Source: RYN-122 sp963761655
GTDB lineage: Bacteria; Actinomycetota; Actinomycetes; Mycobacteriales; SCTD01
Direction: 5' to 3'
Assembly: GCA_963761655.1 (NCBI GenBank)
Contig: CAVXHI010000011.1
Span: forward strand, 605,836-669,835
DNA: 64,000 nt
The position numbers and the translations under genes were made by a program. Under the pieces are notes generated by a model. The model made no database searches and was not told the DNA's origin. It worked only from the letters and a program-made list of their open reading frames with translations. Below, piece by piece: positions 1 through 7,210 of the stretch. Within the stretch, counting starts at the first letter, position 1. Each line of letters opens with the position of its first letter.

Positions 1-1
1 G

Positions 2-619
2 CCCACCATGAGCCGTCGCGGCGCGCTGGCCCTGGTCGGCGGCAGCGCCCTCGTCGTCACCGCGGTCACGGTCGGGGAGACCCTCGGCGACGCCGTCCGC
101 CCGACCGCCCTGCTGTCACCGCGCGGACAGAGCTACGGCGACGGCCCGACCGACTTCCAGGTGAACCGGACGGCCTTCGGGGCCCAGATCACCCCCGACC
201 TGACCGACGCCGACTGGCGCCTCGAGCTCATGGGCCCGACGCCGGTGCTCCTGTCGCGGGACCAGCTGCTCGCGATGCCGCAGCACACCGTCGACCTGCC
301 GATCGCCTGCGTCGAGGGCTGGTCGACCGTGCAGACGTGGACCGGGGTGCGGCTGCGCGACCTCGTCGCCCTGGCCGGGTCGGCCCGACCGGACTCGGCG
401 GTCGTCACGTCGCTGGAGAAGGCCGGCGCCTTCTCCCGGGCCACCCTCGGCCGGCAGCACCTGACGAACCCGGACTCCCTGCTGGCGCTCAAGGTCAACG
501 GCGTCGACCTGTCGATGGACCACGGCTACCCGGCCCGCGTCATCGCGCCCGCCCTGCCCGGCGTCCACAACACCAAGTGGGTCCGCGGGATCGCCGTCGA
601 CGAGCAGGTCCGGGCGTGA
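2..619 (+). CDS. Molybdopterin-dependent oxidoreductase, C-terminal part (cut by window start)
   Basis: This is the sulfite-oxidase/YedY-type Moco-binding domain. The segment PIACVEGWS carries the conserved cysteine (about residue 101 from the first ATG) that ligates molybdenum in this family, and the typical C-terminal segment GVHNTKWVRGI follows. An ATG at 8 opens a stretch with an SRR pair and a hydrophobic helix, which could be a Tat-like export signal. The frame is open to the window edge, however, and actinobacterial relatives often have an N-terminal membrane domain, so the gene may begin upstream. The substrate is unknown. Its stop overlaps the next start as GTGA, suggesting co-translation with the following membrane protein. 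Confidence 0.8.
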   Translation, partial: PTMSRRGALALVGGSALVVTAVTVGETLGDAVRPTALLSPRGQSYGDGPTDFQVNRTAFGAQITPDLTDADWRLELMGPTPVLLSRDQLLAMPQHTVDLPIACVEGWSTVQTWTGVRLRDLVALAGSARPDSAVVTSLEKAGAFSRATLGRQHLTNPDSLLALKVNGVDLSMDHGYPARVIAPALPGVHNTKWVRGIAVDEQVRA

Positions 620-1038
620 GGCGGCTCTACGGCAGCTCCGTCCTGCACCTGCTCACCGTCCTCGGCTGCCTGGCGCTGGCCGGAGCCGCGATCGTCGAGC
701 TCGCCGGTGGTCCGGCCGCCCTCAAGATCGGCGCCTGGTTCCTCGGCGCCGTCCTGCTGCACGACCTCGTGCTGTTCCCCCTCTACGCCGCGGCCGACCG
801 GGCGGCGTCGTCGGTGCTGCCGCGCGGGTCGGTGAACTGGGTGCGCGTCCCGACCCTGCTGTCCGGCCTGCTGCTGCTGATGTTCTGGCCGGTCGTCACG
901 CAGCACAGCGAGGAGTCGTTCCGCTTCGCCAGCAGCCTGCGCCAGGACGTCTACCTCCAGCGGTACCTCGTCATCGTCGGCGTGCTGTTCCTCGGCAGCG
1001 CCCTGCTGTTCGCCCTGAGCAGGCTCCGCCGACGGTGA
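616..1038 (+). CDS. Small integral membrane protein, function unknown
   Basis: The 140-residue protein has about four hydrophobic helices (roughly residues 9-29, 32-52, 72-90 and 112-135) and an Arg-rich C-terminus, so it is probably an inner-membrane protein. The GTG start at 616 overlaps the upstream oxidoreductase stop by 4 bases. Its own stop overlaps the next start in the same way, so it lies in a translationally coupled trio. I recognise no family. A membrane partner for the upstream molybdoenzyme is possible from position alone. Confidence 0.7.
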   Translation: MRRLYGSSVLHLLTVLGCLALAGAAIVELAGGPAALKIGAWFLGAVLLHDLVLFPLYAAADRAASSVLPRGSVNWVRVPTLLSGLLLLMFWPVVTQHSEESFRFASSLRQDVYLQRYLVIVGVLFLGSALLFALSRLRRR

Positions 1039-2099
1039 GGGTCCTGCTCACCGGCGGGGCCGGCTTCATCGGCGGTCACGTCGCCACGGCCCTGCTCGAC
1101 GACGGCCACGAGGTCGTCGTCCTCGACGCCCTGCTCCCCGACGTCCACCCGGGAGGCTGGCCGGCGCACCTGGACCCCCGGGTCGAGCGGGTCCAGGCGG
1201 ACGTGCGGGACGGGGTGGACCTCACCGGGGTGGACGCCGTGTGCCACCAGGCCGCCGTCGTCGGCCTCGGCGTCGACCTCCAGGACCTGCCGCACTACGT
1301 CGGCGTCAACGAGCTCGGGACCGCCGTCCTGCTCGCGGCCATGGACGCCGCGGGCGTGCGCCGCCTGGTGCTGGCCAGCTCGATGGTGGTCTACGGCGAG
1401 GGCCGCTACGCCTGCCCGGTGCACGGCGTCGTCCGGCCCGGGCCGCGGGCGCGGACCGACCTCGACGGCGGCCGGTTCGAGCCGCCCTGCCCCCTGTGCG
1501 GCGCCGACCTCGCCTGGCAGCTCGTCCCCGAGGACGCCGCGCTCGACCCGCGCAGCGTCTACGCCGCCACCAAGACCGCGCAGGAGCACCTGTGCAGCGC
1601 CTGGGCGCGCGGCACGGGCGGCAGCGTCGCGGCGCTGAGGTACCACAACGTCTACGGCCCGCGGATGCCCAAGGACACCCCGTACGCCGGGGTCGCGTCC
1701 CTGTGGCGGAGCGCGCTGGCGCGCGGGGAGGCGCCGCGGGTGTTCGAGGACGGGCAGCAGCAGCGCGACTTCGTGCACGTCCGCGACGTCGCCCGGGCCA
1801 ACCTGCTCGCCCTGGGCGCGGACCTGCCGGAGGGGCTGCACCCGTTCAACGTCGCGAGCGGACGCCCCGCCGGCATCGGCGACGTCGCGGACGTCCTGGC
1901 GCGCGAGGCCGGCGGCCCCGCCCCCGTCGTGACCGGGGAGTACCGGCTCGGCGACGTCCGGCACGTCGTCGCCTCCCCCGAGCGTGCCCGCCGCGAGCTG
2001 GGGTTCTCCGCGGAGGTCGGGCTCGAGGAGGGGATGGCCGAGTTCGCGGCCGCTCCGCTGCGGGGCGAACAGGACGGTTCAGGCTCCGCCGGACACTGA
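1035..2099 (+). CDS. NAD-dependent sugar epimerase, dTDP-L-rhamnose 4-epimerase-like
   Basis: This extended short-chain dehydrogenase has 354 residues. The NAD-binding motif GGAGFIGG is at residues 7-14 and the catalytic Tyr-x-x-x-Lys pair is Y176/K180. Between the Rossmann core and the catalytic Tyr is an insertion with CPVHG (127-131) and CPLCG (152-156), resembling a small zinc-ribbon knuckle. From recall, this insertion is typical of dTDP-L-rhamnose 4-epimerase-type enzymes that make dTDP-6-deoxy-talose, so that is the best guess. The substrate is inferred, not seen. The GTG start overlaps the preceding stop as GTGA. Confidence 0.75.
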   Translation: MRVLLTGGAGFIGGHVATALLDDGHEVVVLDALLPDVHPGGWPAHLDPRVERVQADVRDGVDLTGVDAVCHQAAVVGLGVDLQDLPHYVGVNELGTAVLLAAMDAAGVRRLVLASSMVVYGEGRYACPVHGVVRPGPRARTDLDGGRFEPPCPLCGADLAWQLVPEDAALDPRSVYAATKTAQEHLCSAWARGTGGSVAALRYHNVYGPRMPKDTPYAGVASLWRSALARGEAPRVFEDGQQQRDFVHVRDVARANLLALGADLPEGLHPFNVASGRPAGIGDVADVLAREAGGPAPVVTGEYRLGDVRHVVASPERARRELGFSAEVGLEEGMAEFAAAPLRGEQDGSGSAGH

Positions 2100-2150
2100 C
2101 GATGGGAGACTGAGCCCTCCCCCCTCCGCTCGACCTCAGGAGTCCGCACC

Positions 2151-3335
2151 GTGCCCGCCCTGCGCCGCACCGCCGTGAGCCTCCTGCTCGCGGCCTCGGC
2201 CCTCGTCCCGACCTCCGCCTCCGCCTCCGACCTCTCGTCGCCCGTCCCGGCCGCCAGCACGCTGGACCGGCAGGTCGCGCAGCAGCAGGCCGACCTGGCC
2301 GCGCAGGCCCGCCGTCTGCAGGACGCCGAGCGCGCGGCCGGCCAGGCCCTCGAGGCCCGGCAGGCCGCCGAGCGGGCTGCCAGCCTGGCCGAGCGGCAGG
2401 CCCGCGAGGAGGCCGTCCGCCTGCAGGCGGCCACCGTGGCCGTGACCGAGGCCCAGGACGGGCTCGACGACTTCGCGGCGGCGCTCTACCGCGGGGGCCC
2501 GTCCCTGTCCTACGTCACCGCGGCGATCGTCACCGACGACCCCGCCGGCCTGCTGCACGACGTCCAGGTCGCCCAGCAGGTCGGCGACGTCAAGGCCCAG
2601 GACTACACGGCGTTCCAGGTCGCCGAGGCCGCGCAGCGCCAGGCCGTGCAGCGCAGCCGGGCGGCGTCCGCCCGCGCCTTCGTCCTGCGCCAGCAGGCCC
2701 GCAGCGCCCAGGCCCGCGCCGACGCCGCCGCCGCCGACCAGTCCGCCCTCGTCCAGGAGCAGCAGGGCCGGCTGGCCGACCTCGTCGACGCCGCCGCCGC
2801 CGCCCACCTGCGCGAGGAGCGCCTGGCCCAGGCCGAGCAGCTCGCCCTGCTGCGCTCGAACGCCGGCATCCCGGTCAGCGCCCTCGCCGGGGCGCTCGTC
2901 CCCCGCCCCACCGCCCTCTGCGCCGGCGGGGACCTGAAGGGCTTCCCCAACGGCCAGCTGCCGGAGTCGGCGCTGTGCCCGCTGTGGGGCACCGCCGGCC
3001 AGGTCCTGCGTGCCGACGCCGCGGCCGCCTTCGACGAGATGTCGCACGCCTACGCCGCCGAGACCGGTGAGCCGCTCTGCGTCACCGACTCCTACCGCAA
3101 CTACGCCGAGCAGGTCGCCGTGCGGGCCGCGAAGCCGACCCTCGCCGCGGTCCCCGGCAGCAGCAACCACGGCTGGGGCGTCGCCCTGGACCTGTGCGGG
3201 GGCGTGCAGCAGTTCGACTCCCCGGCCCACCGCTGGATGAAGGCGAACGCGGCCGCGTCCGGCTGGTTCCACCCGGCCTGGGCGGCGCAGGGCGGCAGCA
3301 AGCCCGAGCCCTGGCACTGGGAGTTCGCGGGCTAG
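2151..3335 (+). CDS. Secreted VanY-type D-Ala-D-Ala carboxypeptidase with coiled-coil N-terminus
   Basis: The 394-residue protein has a signal peptide ending near the Ala/Ser-rich stretch at about residue 25. A long Ala/Gln/Glu/Arg-rich coiled coil follows (about 35-245), then an M15B peptidase domain. In that domain SNHGWGVALDL supplies the zinc His and Asp and WHWEF supplies the last zinc His. The organisation suggests an envelope-located peptidoglycan-trimming enzyme, the coiled coil perhaps acting as a spacer or regulator as in NlpC/P60 hydrolases. The GTG start at 2151 follows an AGGAG-like site. Its TAG shares the tetranucleotide CTAG with the convergent gene's stop. Confidence 0.85.
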   Translation: MPALRRTAVSLLLAASALVPTSASASDLSSPVPAASTLDRQVAQQQADLAAQARRLQDAERAAGQALEARQAAERAASLAERQAREEAVRLQAATVAVTEAQDGLDDFAAALYRGGPSLSYVTAAIVTDDPAGLLHDVQVAQQVGDVKAQDYTAFQVAEAAQRQAVQRSRAASARAFVLRQQARSAQARADAAAADQSALVQEQQGRLADLVDAAAAAHLREERLAQAEQLALLRSNAGIPVSALAGALVPRPTALCAGGDLKGFPNGQLPESALCPLWGTAGQVLRADAAAAFDEMSHAYAAETGEPLCVTDSYRNYAEQVAVRAAKPTLAAVPGSSNHGWGVALDLCGGVQQFDSPAHRWMKANAAASGWFHPAWAAQGGSKPEPWHWEFAG

Positions 3336-3829
3336 CTCGCCTGCACCATCAGCACGGCGTCGACGGCCCGCTCACCCCACTGCTGAGCGGCCGTCCCGGC
3401 CTCGCGCCACCCGTGCCGCAGGTACCAGTGCCGGGCGGGGCTGTCGGGATCCACGAGCAGCACCGCCTCGCGGGCCAGGTCCTGCGCGTGCTCGACCGCG
3501 TGCACCAGCAGGGCCAGCCCCGTGCCCGGCACCGTCCCGTCGGTGAACAGCCGGCTGACCACGGCGAGGTCGACCGGTCCGACGGCGGCGTGCCAGCCCC
3601 GCGCCGCGTCGTCGTCGCCCGCGGGGTGCAGGGCGACGTGGCCGAGGACCCGGCCGTCCTGCACGGCGACCCAGCCCCCGAGCTCGTCGGCGGACGCGAG
3701 CCACCCGTCCGAGACCGCCTCGGCCCGGACCGGGTAGCGGACCTGCTCGTGCGTGCGCTGCAGGAGCGCGAGCAGGACGGGGAGGTCGCCGGAGCGGCGC
3801 GCCCGGAGCTCTACAGCGCCTGCAGCCAC
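3332..3829 (-). CDS. GNAT-family N-acetyltransferase
   Basis: The protein is about 165 residues from a GTG at 3829. A GNAT fold is suggested by the WVAVQDGRVLGHVAL strand pair, a PGTG segment in the acetyl-CoA loop region, and the C-terminal ARHWYLRHGW segment typical of motif B. The start lies 19 bases inside the end of the upstream iminopeptidase, so the two are probably co-transcribed. The acceptor substrate is unknown. The start codon is the least certain part. Confidence 0.7.
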   Translation of the reverse strand: MAAGAVELRARRSGDLPVLLALLQRTHEQVRYPVRAEAVSDGWLASADELGGWVAVQDGRVLGHVALHPAGDDDAARGWHAAVGPVDLAVVSRLFTDGTVPGTGLALLVHAVEHAQDLAREAVLLVDPDSPARHWYLRHGWREAGTAAQQWGERAVDAVLMVQAS

Positions 3830-4716
3830 TCCACCAGCCCGGTCATGTAGGTCTGCTGGTCGTCGTACATCGCGAGGTGCGAGCCCTCCGGGCAGTGCAG
3901 GTAGGTCCCCCGCGGCAGCCGCTCGGCCATCGCCCGCAGGTGCTCGGGGTCCATGGTGTCGTGCTGGGCGCCGATCACGAGGGTCGGCACCTCGATGCGG
4001 GCGAGGTCGTCGAACCGGTCCCAGTCCGACAGCACCCCGGACGCCCCGAGCTCGCTCGGCCCCTGCATCGGCACGTACACCTGCTTGTTGATGCGACTGA
4101 AGCTGCGCACCACCGGCTCGGGCCACTCCTCCACCGGCAGCCGCAGGACGTGCTCCGGGTAGTGCTCGGCCATCAGCAGGGCGTCGTACTCCGGGTCGTC
4201 GGTGGTGCCGGCCGCCTCGTGCGCCTTGATCGCGGCGATCCGCTCCGGGTCCTGCCGCGGGACGAGCACCTCGTCGGCGTAGCGGTTGTACGCCGGGATG
4301 CTCGCCATCATGTTCGACAGCACGAGGCCCTTCAGCGCCCCCGGGTGGGCCAGGGCGTACTCGATCGCGAGGATGCCGCCCCACGACTGCCCGTAGAGCA
4401 CGAGCTGCTCCAGGCCGAGCGCGGCGCGGACCTGCTCGACCTCGTCGACGAACCGGTCGACCTGCCACAGCGACGGGTCGTCCGGGGCGTCCGACCAGCC
4501 CGACCCGAGCTGGTCGTAGTAGTGGTACTCGACGCCGGCCTGCGGGAGGAAGCTGTCGAACGCCAGCAGGTACTCGTGGGTCGCGCCCGGGCCGCCGTGC
4601 AGGAGCAGCAGCTGGGCGTCGTCGGAGCTGCCGGTCTGCTTGGTCCAGACCCGGTAGGTGCCCGACGGCGTCGTCACCGGGACCGTGCGGATGCCGCCTG
4701 CCTGCACCTGTCTCAT
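3811..4716 (-). CDS. Proline iminopeptidase-type alpha/beta hydrolase (peptidase S33)
   Basis: The 301-residue protein has the oxyanion-hole motif HGGPG near residue 40 and the nucleophile elbow GQSWGG near residue 110, the standard signature of proline iminopeptidases. The C-terminal GSHLAMYDD holds the catalytic His. These enzymes release N-terminal proline or related residues from peptides, or act on small amides, in the cytoplasm. Length matches the family. The ATG at 4716 is chosen because it directly precedes the conserved N-terminal strand. It overlaps the downstream acetyltransferase. Confidence 0.85.
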   Translation of the reverse strand: MRQVQAGGIRTVPVTTPSGTYRVWTKQTGSSDDAQLLLLHGGPGATHEYLLAFDSFLPQAGVEYHYYDQLGSGWSDAPDDPSLWQVDRFVDEVEQVRAALGLEQLVLYGQSWGGILAIEYALAHPGALKGLVLSNMMASIPAYNRYADEVLVPRQDPERIAAIKAHEAAGTTDDPEYDALLMAEHYPEHVLRLPVEEWPEPVVRSFSRINKQVYVPMQGPSELGASGVLSDWDRFDDLARIEVPTLVIGAQHDTMDPEHLRAMAERLPRGTYLHCPEGSHLAMYDDQQTYMTGLVEWLQAL

Positions 4717-4745
4717 CCGGGCAGACTGGCACGTACCGTCAGGAG

Positions 4746-4832
4746 GTGCGCCGTCTCCTCCCCCTGCTCGCCGCCGCGCTCGTCGCCGGCCTCGTCGCGA
4801 CCCCGGCCTCCGCGGCCGCCCCGACCTCCTGA
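4746..4832 (+). pseudogene. 28-residue orphan signal peptide (possible gene remnant)
   Basis: A GTG at 4746 is preceded by AGGAGG. It opens a reading frame encoding an Arg-Arg start, a Leu/Ala-rich hydrophobic core and an ASA-AAP cleavage-type end, followed at once by TGA. This looks like an intact Sec signal peptide whose mature protein has been lost, although a real micropeptide cannot be excluded. It lies in the 178-base gap between divergent genes. The base composition alone makes Leu/Ala runs likely, so confidence is low. Confidence 0.3.
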
Positions 4833-4894
4833 CGTCTGCCCTCGGCAGCCCGTACGGTCCGGCAGGACCCTCGAACGGACGGACGACAGGCGAC

Positions 4895-5500
4895 GTGAAA
4901 GGGCGATGGCTGGCAGCGGCTGTCCTGGTGCTCCTGCTGCCCGCCTGCACCGGCAGCGCGTCCCCCCGGCCTGCGCCGGCGGAGGTCGAGGCGATCGTCG
5001 ACGCACTGGACGGCCACTGGTCCCGCACCTACCCGACCGCCGTCGCGGACGGGCCGGCGGTCCTGTCCGTCGACGGCGACGCCGACACCGGCTGCGGGAG
5101 CGCCACGATCGACGAGGGCTCGTTCTACTGCGAGGACGACGAGACGGTCTACGTGCAGCAGACCGACGTCGACGGGGCCTCGCCGGAGGCGCTGGTGTAC
5201 CTGCTCGCCCACGAGTACGGGCACTACCTGCAGGCACGCACGGAGGTGCCGGAGCCCGCGGAGGGCACGGGTCCGGCGAGTGAGGTCGTGGCGTACGAGC
5301 AGCAGGCGGACTGCCTGGCGGGCGCCTTCGCCGGCTCCCGCGGCACCGAGCAGCTTGCCCGCTACCGGCCCACCGTGACGAGCAGTGGTGACGACGCCGG
5401 GCCCGACGAGGTCGACCCGCGGGAGTACGACCACGGGACCGGCGAGGAGCGGTTCGCGGCGTTCACCCGGGGCTTCCGCGGAGCGGACTGCCTCGCCTGA
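4895..5500 (+). CDS. Lipoprotein with HExxH zinc-metallopeptidase motif
   Basis: The 201-residue protein has a lipoprotein signal (LLLPAC, Cys near residue 18). HEYGH is in the middle, and a downstream Glu-containing helix in the VAYEQQADCLAGAF segment matches the third zinc ligand and Cys of the YpfJ-type neutral zinc metallopeptidase family. It probably acts outside the membrane. The conserved cysteines around it may form disulfides. The GTG at 4895 is chosen because it places the lipobox at the right distance. Substrate unknown. Confidence 0.75.
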   Translation: MKGRWLAAAVLVLLLPACTGSASPRPAPAEVEAIVDALDGHWSRTYPTAVADGPAVLSVDGDADTGCGSATIDEGSFYCEDDETVYVQQTDVDGASPEALVYLLAHEYGHYLQARTEVPEPAEGTGPASEVVAYEQQADCLAGAFAGSRGTEQLARYRPTVTSSGDDAGPDEVDPREYDHGTGEERFAAFTRGFRGADCLA

Positions 5501-5537
5501 GCTGACGCTGGGGCAGGGCCGGACAGCTCCGGGTGGC

Positions 5538-7103
5538 CTACTCCCACTCGATGGTGCCCGGCGGCTTGCTCGTCACGTCGAGCACGACCCGGTTCACCTC
5601 GCGCACCTCGTTGGTGATCCGTGTCGAGATCCGCGCCAGGACGTCGTAGGGGATGCGCGACCAGTCGGCCGTCATCGCGTCCTCGCTCGACACCGGTCGC
5701 AGCACCACGGGGTGGCCGTACGTGCGGCCGTCGCCCTGGACGCCGACCGAGCGGACGTCGGCCAGCAGCACCACGGGGCACTGCCAGACGTCGCGGTCGA
5801 GCCCAGCGGCGGTGAGCTCCTCCCGGGCGATCGCGTCGGCCTCGCGGAGCAGCTCGAGGCGGTCGCGGGTGACCTCCCCGATGATCCGGATGCCGAGGCC
5901 CGGGCCCGGGAACGGCTGGCGCCACACGATCGGCTCGGGCAGCCCGAGCTCGAGGCCGAGGGCGCGGACCTCGTCCTTGAACAGCATCCGCAGCGGCTCG
6001 ACGAGGGCGAACTGCAGGTCGTCCGGCAGCCCCCCGACGTTGTGGTGGCTCTTGATGTTCGACGTCCCGGCACCGCCGCCGGACTCGACGACGTCGGGGT
6101 AGAGCGTCCCCTGCACGAGGAACTCGACCTGCTCCTCCGCGCTGATGGCCCGGGCCTCGGCCTCGAACACGCGGATGAACTCGCGCCCGATGACCTTGCG
6201 CTTCGTCTCGGGGTCGGTGACACCGGCGAGGGCGTCGAGGAACTGGTCGGCGACCTTCGCGACCCGCAGCTCGACGCCGGTGGAGGCCACGAAGTCGGTC
6301 TCGACCTGCTCGGCCTCCCCCTTGCGGAGCAGCCCGTGGTCGACGAACACGCACGTCAGCTGGTCCCCGACGGCGCGCTGCACGAGGGCCGCGGCGACGG
6401 CGCTGTCGACGCCGCCGGACAGCCCGCAGACGACCTTGCCGGTGCCGACCTGCGCCCGGATCCGCTCGACCTGCTCCTCGACGATGTTGACCATCGTCCA
6501 GGTGGGCCGGCAGCCCGCGCCCTCGAGCAGGAACTTCTTGAGCACCGCCTGCCCGTGCTCGCTGTGCAGCACCTCGGGGTGGAACTGGACGCCGTACAGG
6601 CCGCGCTCGACGTCCTCGAAGGCGGCGACCGGGGTCTCCGGCGTCGACGCGGTGACGGCGAACCCGGCGGGAGCCTCGCTGACGGCGTCGTTGTGCGACA
6701 TCCACACCGACTGCGACGTCGGGAGCCCGCTGAACAGCACGCCGGGGTCGACGACGGCGAGCGCGGTGCGGCCGAACTCGGCGGTGCCGGTGCGGGCGAC
6801 CGTGCCGCCGAGGGAGGCGGCCATGGCCTGGAAGCCGTAGCAGATGCCGAACGTCGGGACGCCGGTCTCGAAGTACGCCGGGTCGAGCTGCGGGGCGCCC
6901 TCGGCGTACACCGACGACGGGCCGCCGGACAGGATCACGGCCTTCGGAGCACGGGCCCGGATCTCCTCGGCGGTGATCGTGTGCGGCACGACCTCGGAGT
7001 AGACGTGGCACTCGCGGACGCGACGGGCGATCAGCTGCGCGTACTGCGCCCCGAAGTCGACGACGAGGACGAGGTCGGCGTCTGCCGGAAGGTGCGCGCT
7101 CAC
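5538..7103 (-). CDS. guaA: GMP synthase (glutamine-hydrolysing)
   Basis: The 521-residue protein converts XMP to GMP with ATP and glutamine. The N-terminal class-I amidotransferase domain has the nucleophile in CYGFQAM and the His/Glu pair in GVQFHPEV. It is followed by the PP-loop GLSGGVDS of the ATP-pyrophosphatase domain and by the C-terminal dimerisation domain ending IEWE, as in most GuaA proteins. The GTG at 7103 gives the usual length. A TAGCCT hexamer 7 bases upstream suggests a leaderless transcript. guaB and guaB3 lie about 5-7 kb away. Confidence 0.97.
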   Translation of the reverse strand: MSAHLPADADLVLVVDFGAQYAQLIARRVRECHVYSEVVPHTITAEEIRARAPKAVILSGGPSSVYAEGAPQLDPAYFETGVPTFGICYGFQAMAASLGGTVARTGTAEFGRTALAVVDPGVLFSGLPTSQSVWMSHNDAVSEAPAGFAVTASTPETPVAAFEDVERGLYGVQFHPEVLHSEHGQAVLKKFLLEGAGCRPTWTMVNIVEEQVERIRAQVGTGKVVCGLSGGVDSAVAAALVQRAVGDQLTCVFVDHGLLRKGEAEQVETDFVASTGVELRVAKVADQFLDALAGVTDPETKRKVIGREFIRVFEAEARAISAEEQVEFLVQGTLYPDVVESGGGAGTSNIKSHHNVGGLPDDLQFALVEPLRMLFKDEVRALGLELGLPEPIVWRQPFPGPGLGIRIIGEVTRDRLELLREADAIAREELTAAGLDRDVWQCPVVLLADVRSVGVQGDGRTYGHPVVLRPVSSEDAMTADWSRIPYDVLARISTRITNEVREVNRVVLDVTSKPPGTIEWE

Positions 7104-7110
7104 GAGCCCG

Positions 7111-7116
7111 AGGCTA
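7111..7116 (-). promoter_or_regulatory. Candidate -10 box for leaderless guaA transcript
   Basis: The hexamer TAGCCT fits the actinobacterial -10 pattern TANNNT and ends 7 bases before the guaA GTG, so transcription would start at or next to the start codon. No convincing -35 box is visible. The same arrangement recurs before tsaB, acpS, glmS, glmM and the metal ABC ATPase. Confidence 0.45.
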
Positions 7117-7210
7117 CCGACGCCGCCCCCGCGCTGGTGCGGCCGTCGCAGCAGGAGCGCGGCACCGGACGGCGAACAGAGCAGCACACCCCTTCTGCTC
7201 CGGAGTCCCC

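Noticed and set aside
5501..5537. Terminator between the metallopeptidase gene and guaA.
   Set aside because: Only weak, imperfect inverted sequence is present in this 37-base gap.
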